64,000 nt of DNA. Origin: Prostheceraeus crozeri (Eukaryota; Platyhelminthes; Polycladida; Euryleptidae). The stretch lies in assembly GCA_907163375.1 (NCBI GenBank), contig CAJQUW010005362.1:186001-250000 (forward strand), given 5' to 3'. The first letter of the stretch is position 1; each line of letters opens with the position of its first letter. The notes under the pieces are model-generated. The model was not told where the DNA came from. It saw only the letters and a program-made list of their open reading frames with translations, and ran no database searches. Shown piece after piece: positions 13,735 to 22,820 of this stretch. The position numbers were made by a program, and so were the translations under genes.

Positions 13735-13860
13735 CATTTCATGCTTCACGACGTTTTCCCGCTACCCAGCTTCGTTACGAACTCGTTACGCGGGTGGGCG
13801 ATCTAACGGGACATCGTCAAAAATCCTGCCTTTCACAATTTCCTAACGGGGAGTGTGTTC
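13735..13860 (+). repeat. GC-rich interspersed repeat, copy B
   Basis: Contains GGGCGATCTAACGGG, shared exactly with the reverse complement of the copy near 4.4 kb. Preceding words (CCCGCTACC, CGTTACGAACTCGTTACG) line up loosely with those of copy A. The segment is richer in CpG than its neighbourhood. The 81-codon frame over it (13,722-13,967) is probably incidental. Confidence 0.4.
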
Positions 13861-14755
13861 TCTTACTTGCTCTTCGCTACTCCAACTCAATCTTAAGTTG
13901 TCTCACTTATGCTAAAGCCGATACCAGGGTATTGGTAAATGAGTCTATGACTTTTTCATTCTTGTGAAATGATAATACATGCGATATTTCACCTTAAGTC
14001 AATGTAGGTGTTAATCATGCGTACACAATATAAAAGCAATGTCAAATTTGATGCAGATGTCCTGAACAGTGGTAGATTTAATCAATATCTTCGTACTGCA
14101 TTCTTACACTTTTTCATTCTTTTTATCATTACTATTATCGATGTTAGGAGATGTAAACTAGGCCTCCTGATGATTCCCGATATTGGATGAAATATCATCT
14201 ATTCAGGCCTATTTCCTTTTTTTCAACAGAGGATGGAATTCAATATCCATCTATTCTATTTAGATTGTATGTACAAAAAGCAGCATTTATTTATCATTAC
14301 AGGCGCGCTACCTTCGGCGATTTGCCAGTAGTGGGTTTGACCCGTAGATGCATGAAAACATTGTTGTCCACTACTGTATGCTGGATCAGTAATTATGCAT
14401 ATAAGTTCTATTTTTTGAATGATTTCACTGAATATCGATGCTGATACTTCTAATTAGTAATAATGCCAACTTAAGGCATAGAGCATCGGCTAAAATGTGT
14501 TAATACAGGGTGATGCAGAAGTCAAATTGCAATGCTTCTCGAAGCATTGCTAGCTCTTCAAAAAGCTTTTCGAAAGTTCAATTAGATGCTTTACAGTACG
14601 GTATGAACATGAGTTGGCCTAATGAAAAAAAAAAAATAAATAAATAAATACTGAAGCTTGTTTTCAGCAAATCAAGCATTTTGAATCTGTATCTAACGAG
14701 GATGAGGATTTTATTAAATTGAAGTTCTTTAAATAGAATAGACAAAATACCACAC
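13861..14755. other. No gene recognised
   Basis: AT-rich sequence directly upstream of the Penelope-like element; its 5' part may include decayed upstream sequence of that element, but I cannot identify it. Confidence 0.35.
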
Positions 14756-16060
14756 ACTCTTGCAGAAAAGGTTAAATCGTTAAAAAGTCTGTCGATAGAT
14801 AAAGACATTTACATCAGCCGATTAGACAAAAGAAATGGCAGCTTCATCATTGATAGACCAGATTATATAAATAAAATGAATACCATTCTGTATGATGGTT
14901 CGAAATTCAGAAAAATGTGCGATGAGGTAGATCACAGAATATTCATTAAGAAAAGAGGATCCGTTTAATCGTCAATTGCGTAAGTTGAAATCCGAAAATA
15001 AACTTTCTACTGATCTTTATGACAGTCTTCGCAGTGCTGGAAGCTCTCCGGCACGGCTGCATGGGTTGCCTGAAGTGCACAAAAACATGAATGATCCTCC
15101 ATTTAGACCAATTTTATCCATGTGTAATTGTTATAGCACAAACGTTGCTAAACATTTACATAAGTTATTAATTCAATAGGTCCCACAAAAGTTCTCGGTT
15201 AAAGATAGCTTCAAAGCAAAACAAAAATTGATGAAATCAAAAAATTCGGAATAACCATATGAAGTTTTATGGTTCGATGTTAGTAGCTTATTTACTTATA
15301 TCCCACTTAACAGAACTATTGACCATATCGCTCAGTCTATAGATGAAAATGCTATCCCATTCTCTAAAGAAACTTTTAAACAATTATTGAAAATGTCGTG
15401 TAAAAATGTTCCACTTATCTTTAATGATGACATTTATGAACAACACGAAGGTTCAGCGATGGGCTCAAATCTCACTCCAGTTATGGCCGCATTCGCCATG
15501 GACATGGTAGAAAAAGAAATTTCCCAGTATATCCGTTGCGTTGACGACATTCTTGTCTGTTTCGAAAATAATATTGACTGAGACAATTTCTATAAGTTTA
15601 TTAACTCTTTAATTACATCGATAAAGTTCTCTATTGAACATTCTGTCAATAATTCCATTAATTTTCTTGACCTAACTATAAGTGTGAAAAACAAGAAAAT
15701 TACCACTATTTGGAAAATGAAGCAAACAGATACTGGATTATACATGTACAACGCCTGACATTTCTTACTGTCCTTACAAATACAAAATGTCTGATATGAG
15801 AAGCTTGATGTACAGACCTCTCAAACTTTGTCGTGATCCTAATGATGTCAAGCAATGTATTGAGAAATTGAAAAATATTTCCCTTCTAAATGGCTATACT
15901 GAAAGAGAATTTGATAACATTTACCAAAAGGTAGAAGAATGTATTAGAAATCCACCATCTAGCAATAATCAAGGAAAAACTGGACTTTTCTTAATAACAA
16001 ATCACAATTCTTCTTTTTTGCAGCGAATTCCTTACCGGAATCAAGCAAATTAATGTTCGT
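14756..16060 (+). pseudogene. Penelope-like element reverse transcriptase, decayed
   Basis: Fragments in shifting frames match the reverse transcriptase of Penelope-like elements. An N-terminal segment contains RLDKRNGSFIIDRPDYINKM (14,818-14,880). Next come LHGLPEVHK and FRPILS (about 15,060-15,120), WFDVSSLFTYIPL (about 15,270-15,310), an EGSAMGSNLTPV segment, and the catalytic box written YIRCVDDILVCF (about 15,530), where the usual YVDD appears as CVDD. A linker with NFLDLTISV follows. Stop codons or frame changes at 14,968, 15,178, about 15,240, 15,579 and 15,758 show it is dead. These elements insert by target-primed reverse transcription. Confidence 0.8.
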
Positions 16061-16685
16061 CTGAAAAGCTCCCGTATTTTTCCAATATTCAAAACTTAAA
16101 AGACTAGTATGCTAATTCCGAACAAGGATAAATTCCCTTGTTTCCTACCTCACAGAATTAGACAGGTCGTCTCTTCTTCTGTTTGACTAGAAAAGAAAAA
16201 TTGGAACATGTAACGTAGATGATATGGCACAATCTGCCGACTGAATGTCATAGCAATCGAACAATGAGCAGCCAGCTCATCATTAAGCACGCCAAATTGT
16301 GCGAAGTTTCAGTGACTGTTATCAACCAGATCACACAGTAAAGAGACACAGACGATGTCAAGTTCTACATAGAAGTTTGTGAACGTTTTTTCATGCGCTG
16401 TCTAACTTTTTTGAAATGATCGGAGGACCCAACATTATCGAGAAAACTTTTGCGCAATGATCTAAATTCTTCGAATCTGAAAGAGTCGTGGCGATCGAAG
16501 CATTTTGAAGGAATTCAGAGCAATCCGCAAGCGACGCACGACTATTTTTCCTATCTCTGTAAGGTATTAAAAATGTCTTTTTGCCCACTTATTAAGTTCC
16601 TGCATGTGCCATCTGTTTGAATCAGTTTGCACTTCTAGCAAAGTGACACGGTTAAACAGTCTAATTCTGTGTCCTACCTTTTTCA
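16061..16685. other. Interior of the Penelope-like remnant, unidentified
   Basis: Between the reverse transcriptase and the GIY-YIG domain about 600 bp shows no matching coding sequence. It may be badly decayed linker or a later insertion. I see no clear repeat borders. Confidence 0.35.
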
Positions 16686-16937
16686 AATGTTTGTAAATAT
16701 GAGTGTGAGCAATGTAATAAGTGCTACATAGGAGAAACAAGCAGGCATTTTATTACTCGGATAAATGAACATATGAAAAGTAGACCTGCTTCTGAAATTA
16801 GCATACACGAACACTTTCCCAACAAAGCGAAGTTCAGAATTATTTATAGAGCTAAGCCGTGGTTGGCTAAAGCTATGCATTTTCGCGAGATTAATGACGA
16901 AATATTGATGAATATTCAACTTGTGACGCAGTTTTAG
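16686..16937 (+). pseudogene. GIY-YIG endonuclease domain of Penelope-like element
   Basis: The frame reads a Cys-x2-Cys pair followed by NKCYIGETSRHFITRINEH, the GIY-YIG core of the C-terminal endonuclease of Penelope-like elements, then runs to a stop at 16,935-16,937 after LMNIQLVTQF. In intact elements this domain nicks target DNA. It is in phase with the element upstream but separated from the reverse transcriptase by unidentifiable sequence, so the gene is broken. Confidence 0.8.
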
Positions 16938-17054
16938 AACTTTGGTGAATCCATGCACTACAGTACCGACGACCCATGAACTGATGGAATGTAGTTCACT
17001 TTCGTTTTGTATATAAGCTCCATTTTATTGTAACATCTGTTTCTTCTGTCACTA

Positions 17055-17077
17055 ATGATGAGCAATTTTGCTTGAAA
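17055..17077 (+). ncRNA. Possible hammerhead ribozyme relic
   Basis: The sequence ATGATGA, then GCAA/TTGC able to form a short helix, then TGAAAC, resembles a type I hammerhead core (CUGANGA, stem II, GAAA). The first core C is replaced by A and the loop is very short. Hammerheads are known in the terminal repeats of Penelope-like elements, and this sits about 120 bp past the GIY-YIG stop. It is suggestive only; flanking helices I and III are not demonstrated. Confidence 0.3.
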
Positions 17078-17623
17078 CATGTTTGACCCTCACAATGAAT
17101 ATTTTTCATTCTAAAATCAAATTGTAATATCATGCATTTTCAGTGACGATATCAATGAGTTTTTAAATCACCATGTACTTCAATATTCCGAGCGAAATAA
17201 AGTCGTATTTCAAATTTACGAATACAATTTTGGTAAAATCATCTTAATAAGCTTTTTAATGTAGGGAACATCTTTTACAGTACAATAGGAATCATCTACA
17301 GTCCGTTTCATAAAAAGTGGATCATCCTAAAATTTGACTAAATAAAACATAAGTATGATACAGAAAGCATTTTTCATGTTATTTCATGTCCCTAATATAT
17401 TTAAATGTCCTTATATAATCTGATAAGCTATGGGGGAAATCCGCCAAAAAGGTGCATTTTCGTGTGTCCAAAATGAAAGTTCGAAAATCTTTGATGTGAT
17501 AGTCTAAAACTATGTAAATCAACATGCTAACAACGAATTTTGATACGACAACCACACCATTTCACGCAATTTTGATATTTCAAGCATTTAGGTTTTTAGA
17601 AGCGTCGGTCTGATGACAATGTG
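17078..17623. other. No gene recognised
   Basis: AT-rich flank between the Penelope-like remnant and the left end of the Polinton. Nothing else is visible. Confidence 0.5.
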
Positions 17624-18233
17624 AGTAGTAAGCAAACGGCGAACACCCGACCGGCGCCCCCCCCCTCTGGAACGACAGAGTGTCGTGGTGTGCCGGCCAG
17701 GTTGGTTCACCTTCACAAAATGTTCGCTGACTCCCCCCCCCTCTGGAACGACAGAGTGTCGTGGTGGACTTGGGCGACCGCCAGGATTAGTCTTGAGGCT
17801 ATAGTGTGTGATGTTTTTCGTGCAATCTGCTGAATGTTGGGTTGTAAAATGGGCTGTTTCGAGTGGAAAGAGTGCTCGGATGAGAAAACGGAGGCCGGAT
17901 TCGGATTCAGCGTGAAATTCTGCATCGGTATGGTGAATTTGAACGCAATCGGAGAGAAAAAATTTTCGCTGACGCCCCCCCCTCTGGACAGCTCGCTTCG
18001 ATTTTGGCTTCCAGTGGACGGATTTTGTCGTGCCATAGCTCGTTTGAAAGCTAAGAGTGAGACAAATTCAGTGAAACAAACGGCTTGTTCATAACTGTCT
18101 TCGTTTAGATGTGAGACGCCATTTAAGATTTTGGGACATTGGCGAAAAACGACAGAGTTAGAATTTAGGACGTTTTGGGCTGTAGCTTCAAAACGAAGCA
18201 TCGGATTGGAAAACGGATTTCAGATTTGAAATC
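17624..18233 (+). repeat. Polinton left terminal inverted repeat
   Basis: Matches the reverse complement of 39,027-39,642 with small indels. It begins AGTAGTAAGCAAACGGCGAACACC and includes three C-runs followed by TCTGGA (near 17,660, 17,730 and 17,975). ORF-like stretches here, up to 162 codons, are open by chance in repeat sequence and recur in the right repeat. Confidence 0.9.
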
Positions 18234-18905
18234 AGCGTGAAATTCTCTATCTGTATGGTGAGTTTCAAGGCAATCGGCGAGAAAAAATTTTCAACATTTT
18301 TCGAAAAAACGACAGAGTTAGAATTTGGGACGTTTTGGTGTGTAGCGCCCAAACGAAGCATCGGATGAGAAAACGGAGGCCAGATTCGGATTCAGCGTGA
18401 AATTCTGCATCGGTATGGTGAATTTGAACGCAATCGGAGAGAAAAATTTTCGCTGACGTCCCCCCCCCCTCTGGACAGCTCGCTTCGATTTTGGCTTCCA
18501 GTGGACGGATTTTGTCGTGCCATAGCTCGTTTGAAAGCTAAGAGTGTCACAAATTCAGTGAAAGAAACGGCTTGTTCATATCTGTCTTCGTTTAGATGTG
18601 AGACGCCATTTAAGATTTTGGGACATTGGCGAAAAACGACAGAGTTAGAATTTGGGACGTTTTGGGCTGTAGCTTCAAAACGAAGCATCGGATTGGAAAA
18701 CGGATTTCAGATTTGGAATCAGCGTGAAATTCTCTATCTGTATGGTGAGTTTCAAGTCAATCGGAGAGAAAAAATTTTCAACATTTTTCGAAAAACGACC
18801 GAGTTAGAATTTGGGACGTTTTGGGCTGTAGCTTCAAAACGAAGCATCGGATTGGAAAACGGATTTCAGATTTGGAATCAGCGTGAAATTCTACATGGAA
18901 ATTGG
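17900..18905 (+). repeat. About 485-bp tandem repeats inside left Polinton end
   Basis: The segment starting TTCGGATTCAGCGTGAAATT at 17,900 recurs at about 18,385, giving a period near 485 bp. Shorter sub-repeats (ACGACAGAGTTAGAATTTGG, CGAAGCATCGGAT, CAGCGTGAAATTCT) recur up to four times to about 18,890. The right terminal repeat carries only one unit, so the left end has expanded. I find no gene signal in it. Confidence 0.85.
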
Positions 18906-19001
18906 TTGATTTCCAGCTCAATCGGAGCACTAGAACCGGAGATAGACGGGTTTTTAGTGTTTGGATGATGGGTATTACGTCATCAGCTGATCGCCACACA
19001 C

Positions 19002-19009
19002 TATATAAG
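19002..19009 (+). promoter_or_regulatory. TATA box of the left-most Polinton gene
   Basis: TATATAAG lies just inside the terminal repeats, followed after about 46 bp by a splice donor (CAACG then GTAAGT at 19,056). An acceptor at 19,728 (CCTTTACAG) would remove a 5' UTR intron of 673 nt and leave the ATG at 19,745 close to the exon start. Confidence 0.6.
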
Positions 19010-19744
19010 CTGGGAACCGACAGAGACTTGACATTAATACGAGAGATTGTCAACGGTAAGTCGTCTCTCTGAGCTCCGATGATAGCTTCGGACATTCCAA
19101 ATTCCGGGTTCTGTAAGAAACCGACTTAGAAAATTTCATTGCTGATATCAGCTAAGCCGTCAGACTTAGAGGTTAGCCAGGAGATGGCCTTCGTCTCCAG
19201 GCCATAGAAGACTCTTTAAAAAACTTTAATAAACTTTAAAGGCTTGTAACTTTGCTTCTACAAGTCCGTTTGACTTGATTCAAAAAAGGTTCGGTCGCTA
19301 TTGACCTGCTCTAAGTGATAGACTACTTATAAAATTTCATAAGTAGTGCTAAAAAATTGAAAAATTTAAATTCACTAGTTTTGGAGGTTTTCTGGGGTTT
19401 TCGACCCTGCTGAATTCAACTAAGACATTTATAAAGTTGTGGGAGGCGAGCTTCGGCTTGGAATTTGCAACCTTTGTAAACAATCCACTGATTTTCATGT
19501 CAAAATCGGGGTCCGGATACCAACACAGTGATATGACGCACGCTCTGTCCGCGGAGGTTGGATTTGTGGGCCGAGGCCTTGGAGTTGGGATAAGATCCCC
19601 TCTGAGTAATGCCTGTAACGGATTCAAAGGTTCGACACTTTCCACCAATCTCACAATTTAGCTGTATGATTATAAAAATGACTGCCAATGTTGCCTGTTA
19701 GTAATTCTATTTCATCCTTCCTTTACAGATACATAAGTTACAAA

Positions 19745-20839
19745 ATGGGAGGCAACTCAAAATTTTTATTTAAAAAGTGCTCTTGTGGAGAAATAAAGAG
19801 AAGTGGCGAATTCAAACGCCACATTAACAAATATAAGAATACTCCTCACTTTCACGAGGAAAGAGCCGTTATTTCCGGCTGTACACATTGCCTGAAATTT
19901 TTAAAAGGCAAGGAGCATGAGGAATTTTACATCGCCCACGCCGAATGTCCGCTCAAAAAGGCTAACAATTATATAACATCAGACATCGGCAAAGTGATCG
20001 CACCCTTCTTCAACGAAGAAACAGTCGATCTAGACGCAGCACTACAAGAGGCTATTGCAACAATTTTGGAACCTGTTGCTTCGGTCACTACCTCATCGAC
20101 AGCAGAAGAGAAGGCCCCACTAAGCGATTTGGACTGCTCAGATGACTCCGATTCTGAGGAGGTCGTCATCACTAAAAACGCGGAAGAGATAGGAAAACCG
20201 ACAAATCAGTCTTCCCCGAAAAAGAAAGTGATCGCACCTTCCCCAGTAAAGAAGGGGATTAAGCAGCAGATGAACAGCTGGAATAAGGATGAGCAGATCG
20301 CAAAAGTGAGCCAGGAATATGCACTCACGAAATTAAAAGATGAGCTCACTCGTTACAAAAACGAATGTTCGGCCCTTAGGGATGACAATTTCCACCTGAA
20401 GGGTCAGGTAGCCGAGATTCGGGCCCTCAAGACCCAAGTAATTAACTTAGAACCTTTCCGCGAAAGGGCGCTTGCCAGCGAAAAACGAGTTGAAGAGCAG
20501 GCGACTTACATAAAATCACTAAAAGTTCAGGAAGAGGTGTCAAATTTAAAAATTGAGCAACTAAAGACTAGCCTGACTGAGAGTCAGAAGAAAGAAGAGA
20601 GACGAACAACGCTCCACATTCCCATCATCAAGAGCAGAATCGTCGACAGCGTCATCCTTGAGAGTGAGGACTTGGATGCCACATTCGAGTGCTACGAGGG
20701 AGCAATGGCGGAGATGCGCTGTCTCCATGTCTCCATCAAGCATGATGGCGAAATAAAGGAGCTGCGCCACCGGAAGCGAAAACTGCCGGCCAAGTACTTA
20801 CCTCAACCATCACCATCGAAGGGGTCGCGAACCGGCTAA
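19745..20839 (+). CDS. Polinton coiled-coil protein with N-terminal Cys/His motif (364 aa)
   Basis: The frame is open further upstream, but I place the start at the ATG of MGGNSKFLFKK because a strong splice acceptor (19,720-19,728) falls within the upstream extension. Residues about 12-75 hold Cys-x-Cys, a FKRHI segment and Cys-x2-Cys followed by His and Cys, which could bind zinc. Residues about 120-165 are acidic and serine-rich. Residues about 190-300 are a predicted coiled coil rich in Leu, Glu and Lys (KLKDELTRYKNECSALRDD). The tail is basic (KELRHRKRKLPAKYLP). I do not recognise the family. It is the first gene at the left end and reads rightward, toward the polymerase. Confidence 0.7.
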   Translation: MGGNSKFLFKKCSCGEIKRSGEFKRHINKYKNTPHFHEERAVISGCTHCLKFLKGKEHEEFYIAHAECPLKKANNYITSDIGKVIAPFFNEETVDLDAALQEAIATILEPVASVTTSSTAEEKAPLSDLDCSDDSDSEEVVITKNAEEIGKPTNQSSPKKKVIAPSPVKKGIKQQMNSWNKDEQIAKVSQEYALTKLKDELTRYKNECSALRDDNFHLKGQVAEIRALKTQVINLEPFRERALASEKRVEEQATYIKSLKVQEEVSNLKIEQLKTSLTESQKKEERRTTLHIPIIKSRIVDSVILESEDLDATFECYEGAMAEMRCLHVSIKHDGEIKELRHRKRKLPAKYLPQPSPSKGSRTG

Positions 20840-20848
20840 ATTTCTCTT

Positions 20849-20914
20849 ATGGTAAGTTAATATCATCTCTATCACTTGAATATATTTTCATCTATTTTTC
20901 CTTCTATTTTCAGA
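20849..20914 (+). other. Candidate initiator exon and short intron
   Basis: After the stop of the coiled-coil gene, ATG is followed at once by GTAAGTTAAT, and an acceptor TTCTATTTTCAG ends at about 20,914. This repeats the arrangement seen at the polymerase and right-end genes. The joined frame (ATG plus ATACGACGAG...) reaches a stop after about 31 codons, so either the product is a small peptide or this copy has lost its reading frame. Confidence 0.4.
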
Positions 20915-20920
20915 TACGAC

Positions 20921-21059
20921 GAGAACGAACCAACGGCTCTCTTAAGGGCCACCATGGGGCAAGATATGATAGAACCTCCACGCGGTTTGCCCTGGGCAGT
21001 CTTTAGACTGGCGAATACTATCATTAAGTTGAATCTGCTATCAGTCAACTTGAACGTTA
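20921..21059 (+). repeat. 139-bp direct repeat, copy 1
   Basis: Starts GAGAACGAACCA and ends CAACTTGAACGTT. It is nearly identical to 21,402-21,540 (about six to eight differences). The start-to-start distance is 481 bp. The copies flank the small TATA-driven gene. Confidence 0.9.
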
Positions 21060-21075
21060 CATCACATTAGAGGGG

Positions 21076-21083
21076 TATATAAA
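21076..21083 (+). promoter_or_regulatory. TATA box of the 91-aa gene
   Basis: GGGGTATATAAACC lies 32 bp upstream of a pyrimidine-rich TCATTTCATTTCA stretch and 39 bp before the ATG at 21,115. This is a compact, virus-like promoter layout. Confidence 0.65.
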
Positions 21084-21114
21084 CCACTACCTCTCATTTC
21101 ATTTCATTTCAATC

Positions 21115-21390
21115 ATGGAGACACCAAACGCTGCAGTCAACTCTCCTCGCGGACCGCAGTTAAGACCGCGAAATTTATTTAATGAATTTGCTAGAATAGA
21201 GGAGCAAGACAGAGTCCACAACAATCTTGCTCAGATTGGCAATGCGATGACAGCAAGTGTTGCCAATCCAATGGAATGGCGCTACATTCCACCCTCCACT
21301 CACATACCAACTAGCATTGAAGTCGACACTGCTGAGGTTGAACGGTTTCGACTCTCTCTCAGCAGAATCGGTATGGAGTTAGATTGCTGA
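21115..21390 (+). CDS. Small Polinton protein of unknown function (91 aa)
   Basis: A short frame with a good promoter (TATATAAA at 21,076) and a start context of CAATCATGG. The product begins METPNAAVNSPRG and contains RPRNLFNEFARIEEQDR and PMEWRYIPPSTHIPTSIEVD. It has no membrane segment or zinc motif and ends MELDC. I do not recognise it. It is bracketed by the two copies of the 139-bp repeat, and its stop lies 12 bp before the second copy. Position between the coiled-coil gene and the polymerase, on the same strand, suggests an early or regulatory gene, but that is inference. Confidence 0.5.
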   Translation: METPNAAVNSPRGPQLRPRNLFNEFARIEEQDRVHNNLAQIGNAMTASVANPMEWRYIPPSTHIPTSIEVDTAEVERFRLSLSRIGMELDC

Positions 21391-21401
21391 TGACGACTCC
21401 C

Positions 21402-21540
21402 GAGAACGAACCACCGGCTCTCTTAAGGGCCACCATGGGGCAAGACATGAAAGAACCTCCACGTGGTTTGCCCTGGGCAGTCTTCGGACTGGCGAATACT
21501 ATCATTAAGTTGAATCTGCTATCAGTCAACTTGAACGTTG
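21402..21540 (+). repeat. 139-bp direct repeat, copy 2
   Basis: Second copy of the repeat at 20,921-21,059. Here the frame that reads ENEPPALLRATMGQDM stays open for 67 codons, whereas copy 1 has its own short frame; the two frames may be relics of a duplicated gene end. Confidence 0.9.
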
Positions 21541-21747
21541 CAAATGAAGTTCGGTGTAATACTTCCTTTCGACGGGCGTTCCTGTAAAGGGCGGCGGTGA
21601 AACCCGTAGCTATGTATACCGCAAGGGACATTCGGCAATGGTCAATCTTGTTAAACCTCTCTGCGTCATGTTTGCAAGTGAGTGCCTCTGTCTCAACGTA
21701 GTATGCATTCGCGCCAGGGCGACATTTAGCCAACTGTCGAAGGTTGC
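21541..21747. other. Unassigned Polinton sequence
   Basis: A minus-strand frame of 135 codons (21,766-21,359) covers this stretch and the 139-bp repeat. Its first 80 residues look protein-like (KVLGNLRQLAKCRPGANAYY) but the rest is antisense to the repeat. I cannot decide whether it is a gene. Confidence 0.3.
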
Positions 21748-21988
21748 CTAAAACTTTCCATTGCATACGTTATGAGAACCATGAGTTCTACCTGTCTATA
21801 TCAATGAGACGAATTGATGAATGGAATGAAATGGGAGGACACTCACGCGCCACACGCAACATAACACACTTCTCTCTTCCGTAGTCTAACAAGCTCTTTA
21901 CACATGGATCGCAGTCGATTGCTATCCCTGTATCAGAAGTGTAAGCTATCTTAATTTTATCTAACACTATTTCATCTACCATTATCAT
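21748..21988 (-). CDS. Possible two-exon small Polinton gene (61 aa)
   Basis: The ATG at 21,988 opens MIMVDEIVLDKIKIAYTSD. A consensus donor (GC then GTGAGT, intron from 21,846) and an acceptor (TTGATATAGACAG, ending 21,792) would remove 55 nt in phase 1 and give a 61-residue product ending in VCNGKF. Without splicing the frame stops at 21,788 after 66 residues. The first exon looks coding (GIAIDCDPCVKSLLDYG), but no family is recognised. Short introns of about this size occur in the neighbouring polymerase gene, which makes splicing plausible. Confidence 0.3.
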
Positions 21989-22132
21989 CCATATGAAATG
22001 TTATAAGATTTACAAGTTAAACTAAGTGTGCTACTATTTCCAAATGAAAAAGTATACATGGTTAAATCATCCACTGAAGCCCCATTCAAGTAAGTCAGTA
22101 TGAAAGCAAAGATAATACGAAATAAAAATTTA

Positions 22133-22587
22133 TTATGGCATGTATTTCAAAAGGTCTTCATCGTCAATATCGTCCCAGAGTCTGGCTTCACATAGATCAC
22201 AAAAACAGTTCAGTTGCTTTAATCGTTCTTCCACTGCGAGCCTCACTTTGTCAATATACTCCCACTCCGCCATAGTTCGTGGCTGGGAGTTAGGGGTGTA
22301 CCACTCCCATAATTGGTGGAGGAATTTGGTGCTGGTGATCTCCATCACATCGTCAGTATCGTACTGGAGATACTTCCACCTCACGCCTGTTAAGTCGGGA
22401 TACTCCTTCTCACATACACTCTCTGGTAATGACAACTTTCCGCTGGTAATGACAACTTCCTGATATTGTCCAGTCGGTACACCTTCTCTACCTTCCCCTT
22501 CGTTGGAGCGTTTGGTACAACGAGCGCCTTTGGTGTTGAGCATGGAGAAGAGAATTTTGTGTTTGGTGTGGTCGGAGGGCTTGTCAT
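22133..22587 (-). pseudogene. Small Polinton gene frameshifted by a 20-bp duplication
   Basis: The N-terminal half is in one frame (from ATG at 22,587, MTSPPTTPNTK...) and the C-terminal half in another (ending DDEDLLKYMP at 22,133). The two meet at a tandem 20-bp duplication, 22,423-22,442 and 22,443-22,462 (unit CTGGTAATGACAACTT plus four bases, 18 of 20 identical). One extra unit shifts the frame; the same residues KLSLP appear in both frames at the join. The intact gene would be about 144 residues. The C-terminal half has CxCDLC and an acidic stretch, and a WEWYTPNSQPRT segment. I do not recognise the family. It is divergent from the polymerase gene, sharing an intergenic region with CCAAT words. 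Confidence 0.6.
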
Positions 22588-22684
22588 GTTGACTGTGAAT
22601 AATGACTTTGAAATGTTTTCTAATTCTTAAGTATCAACAAGCAACCAATCAGAATGAACAGCCAATGAATGATGAATATGAAAG

Positions 22685-22691
22685 TATATAT
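22685..22691 (+). promoter_or_regulatory. TATA box of the polymerase gene
   Basis: AAGTATATATGC is followed about 28 bp later by TCATTTCACTCTG, similar to the probable start region of the 91-aa gene. CCAAT words (AACCAATCAG, GCCAATGAA) lie 20-50 bp upstream. The first exon then runs to the ATG at 22,821. Confidence 0.55.
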
Positions 22692-22820
22692 GCAAAGTGA
22701 CATTCGTGTCATTTCACTCTGTCTTTGAGACGTATAAGTGAACTGCTCTCTCGTGAATTCCAAATTTGAGTGAAGTCTCTATCTTGTTGAAGTATCAAGC
22801 TTAAACATAATTTCGTTCAA

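Noticed and set aside
17621-18968. Several 86-162 codon frames on both strands in the left Polinton end
   Set aside because: They lie wholly in terminal or tandem repeat sequence, recur in the inverse repeat at 39.0-39.6 kb, and have no protein family features.
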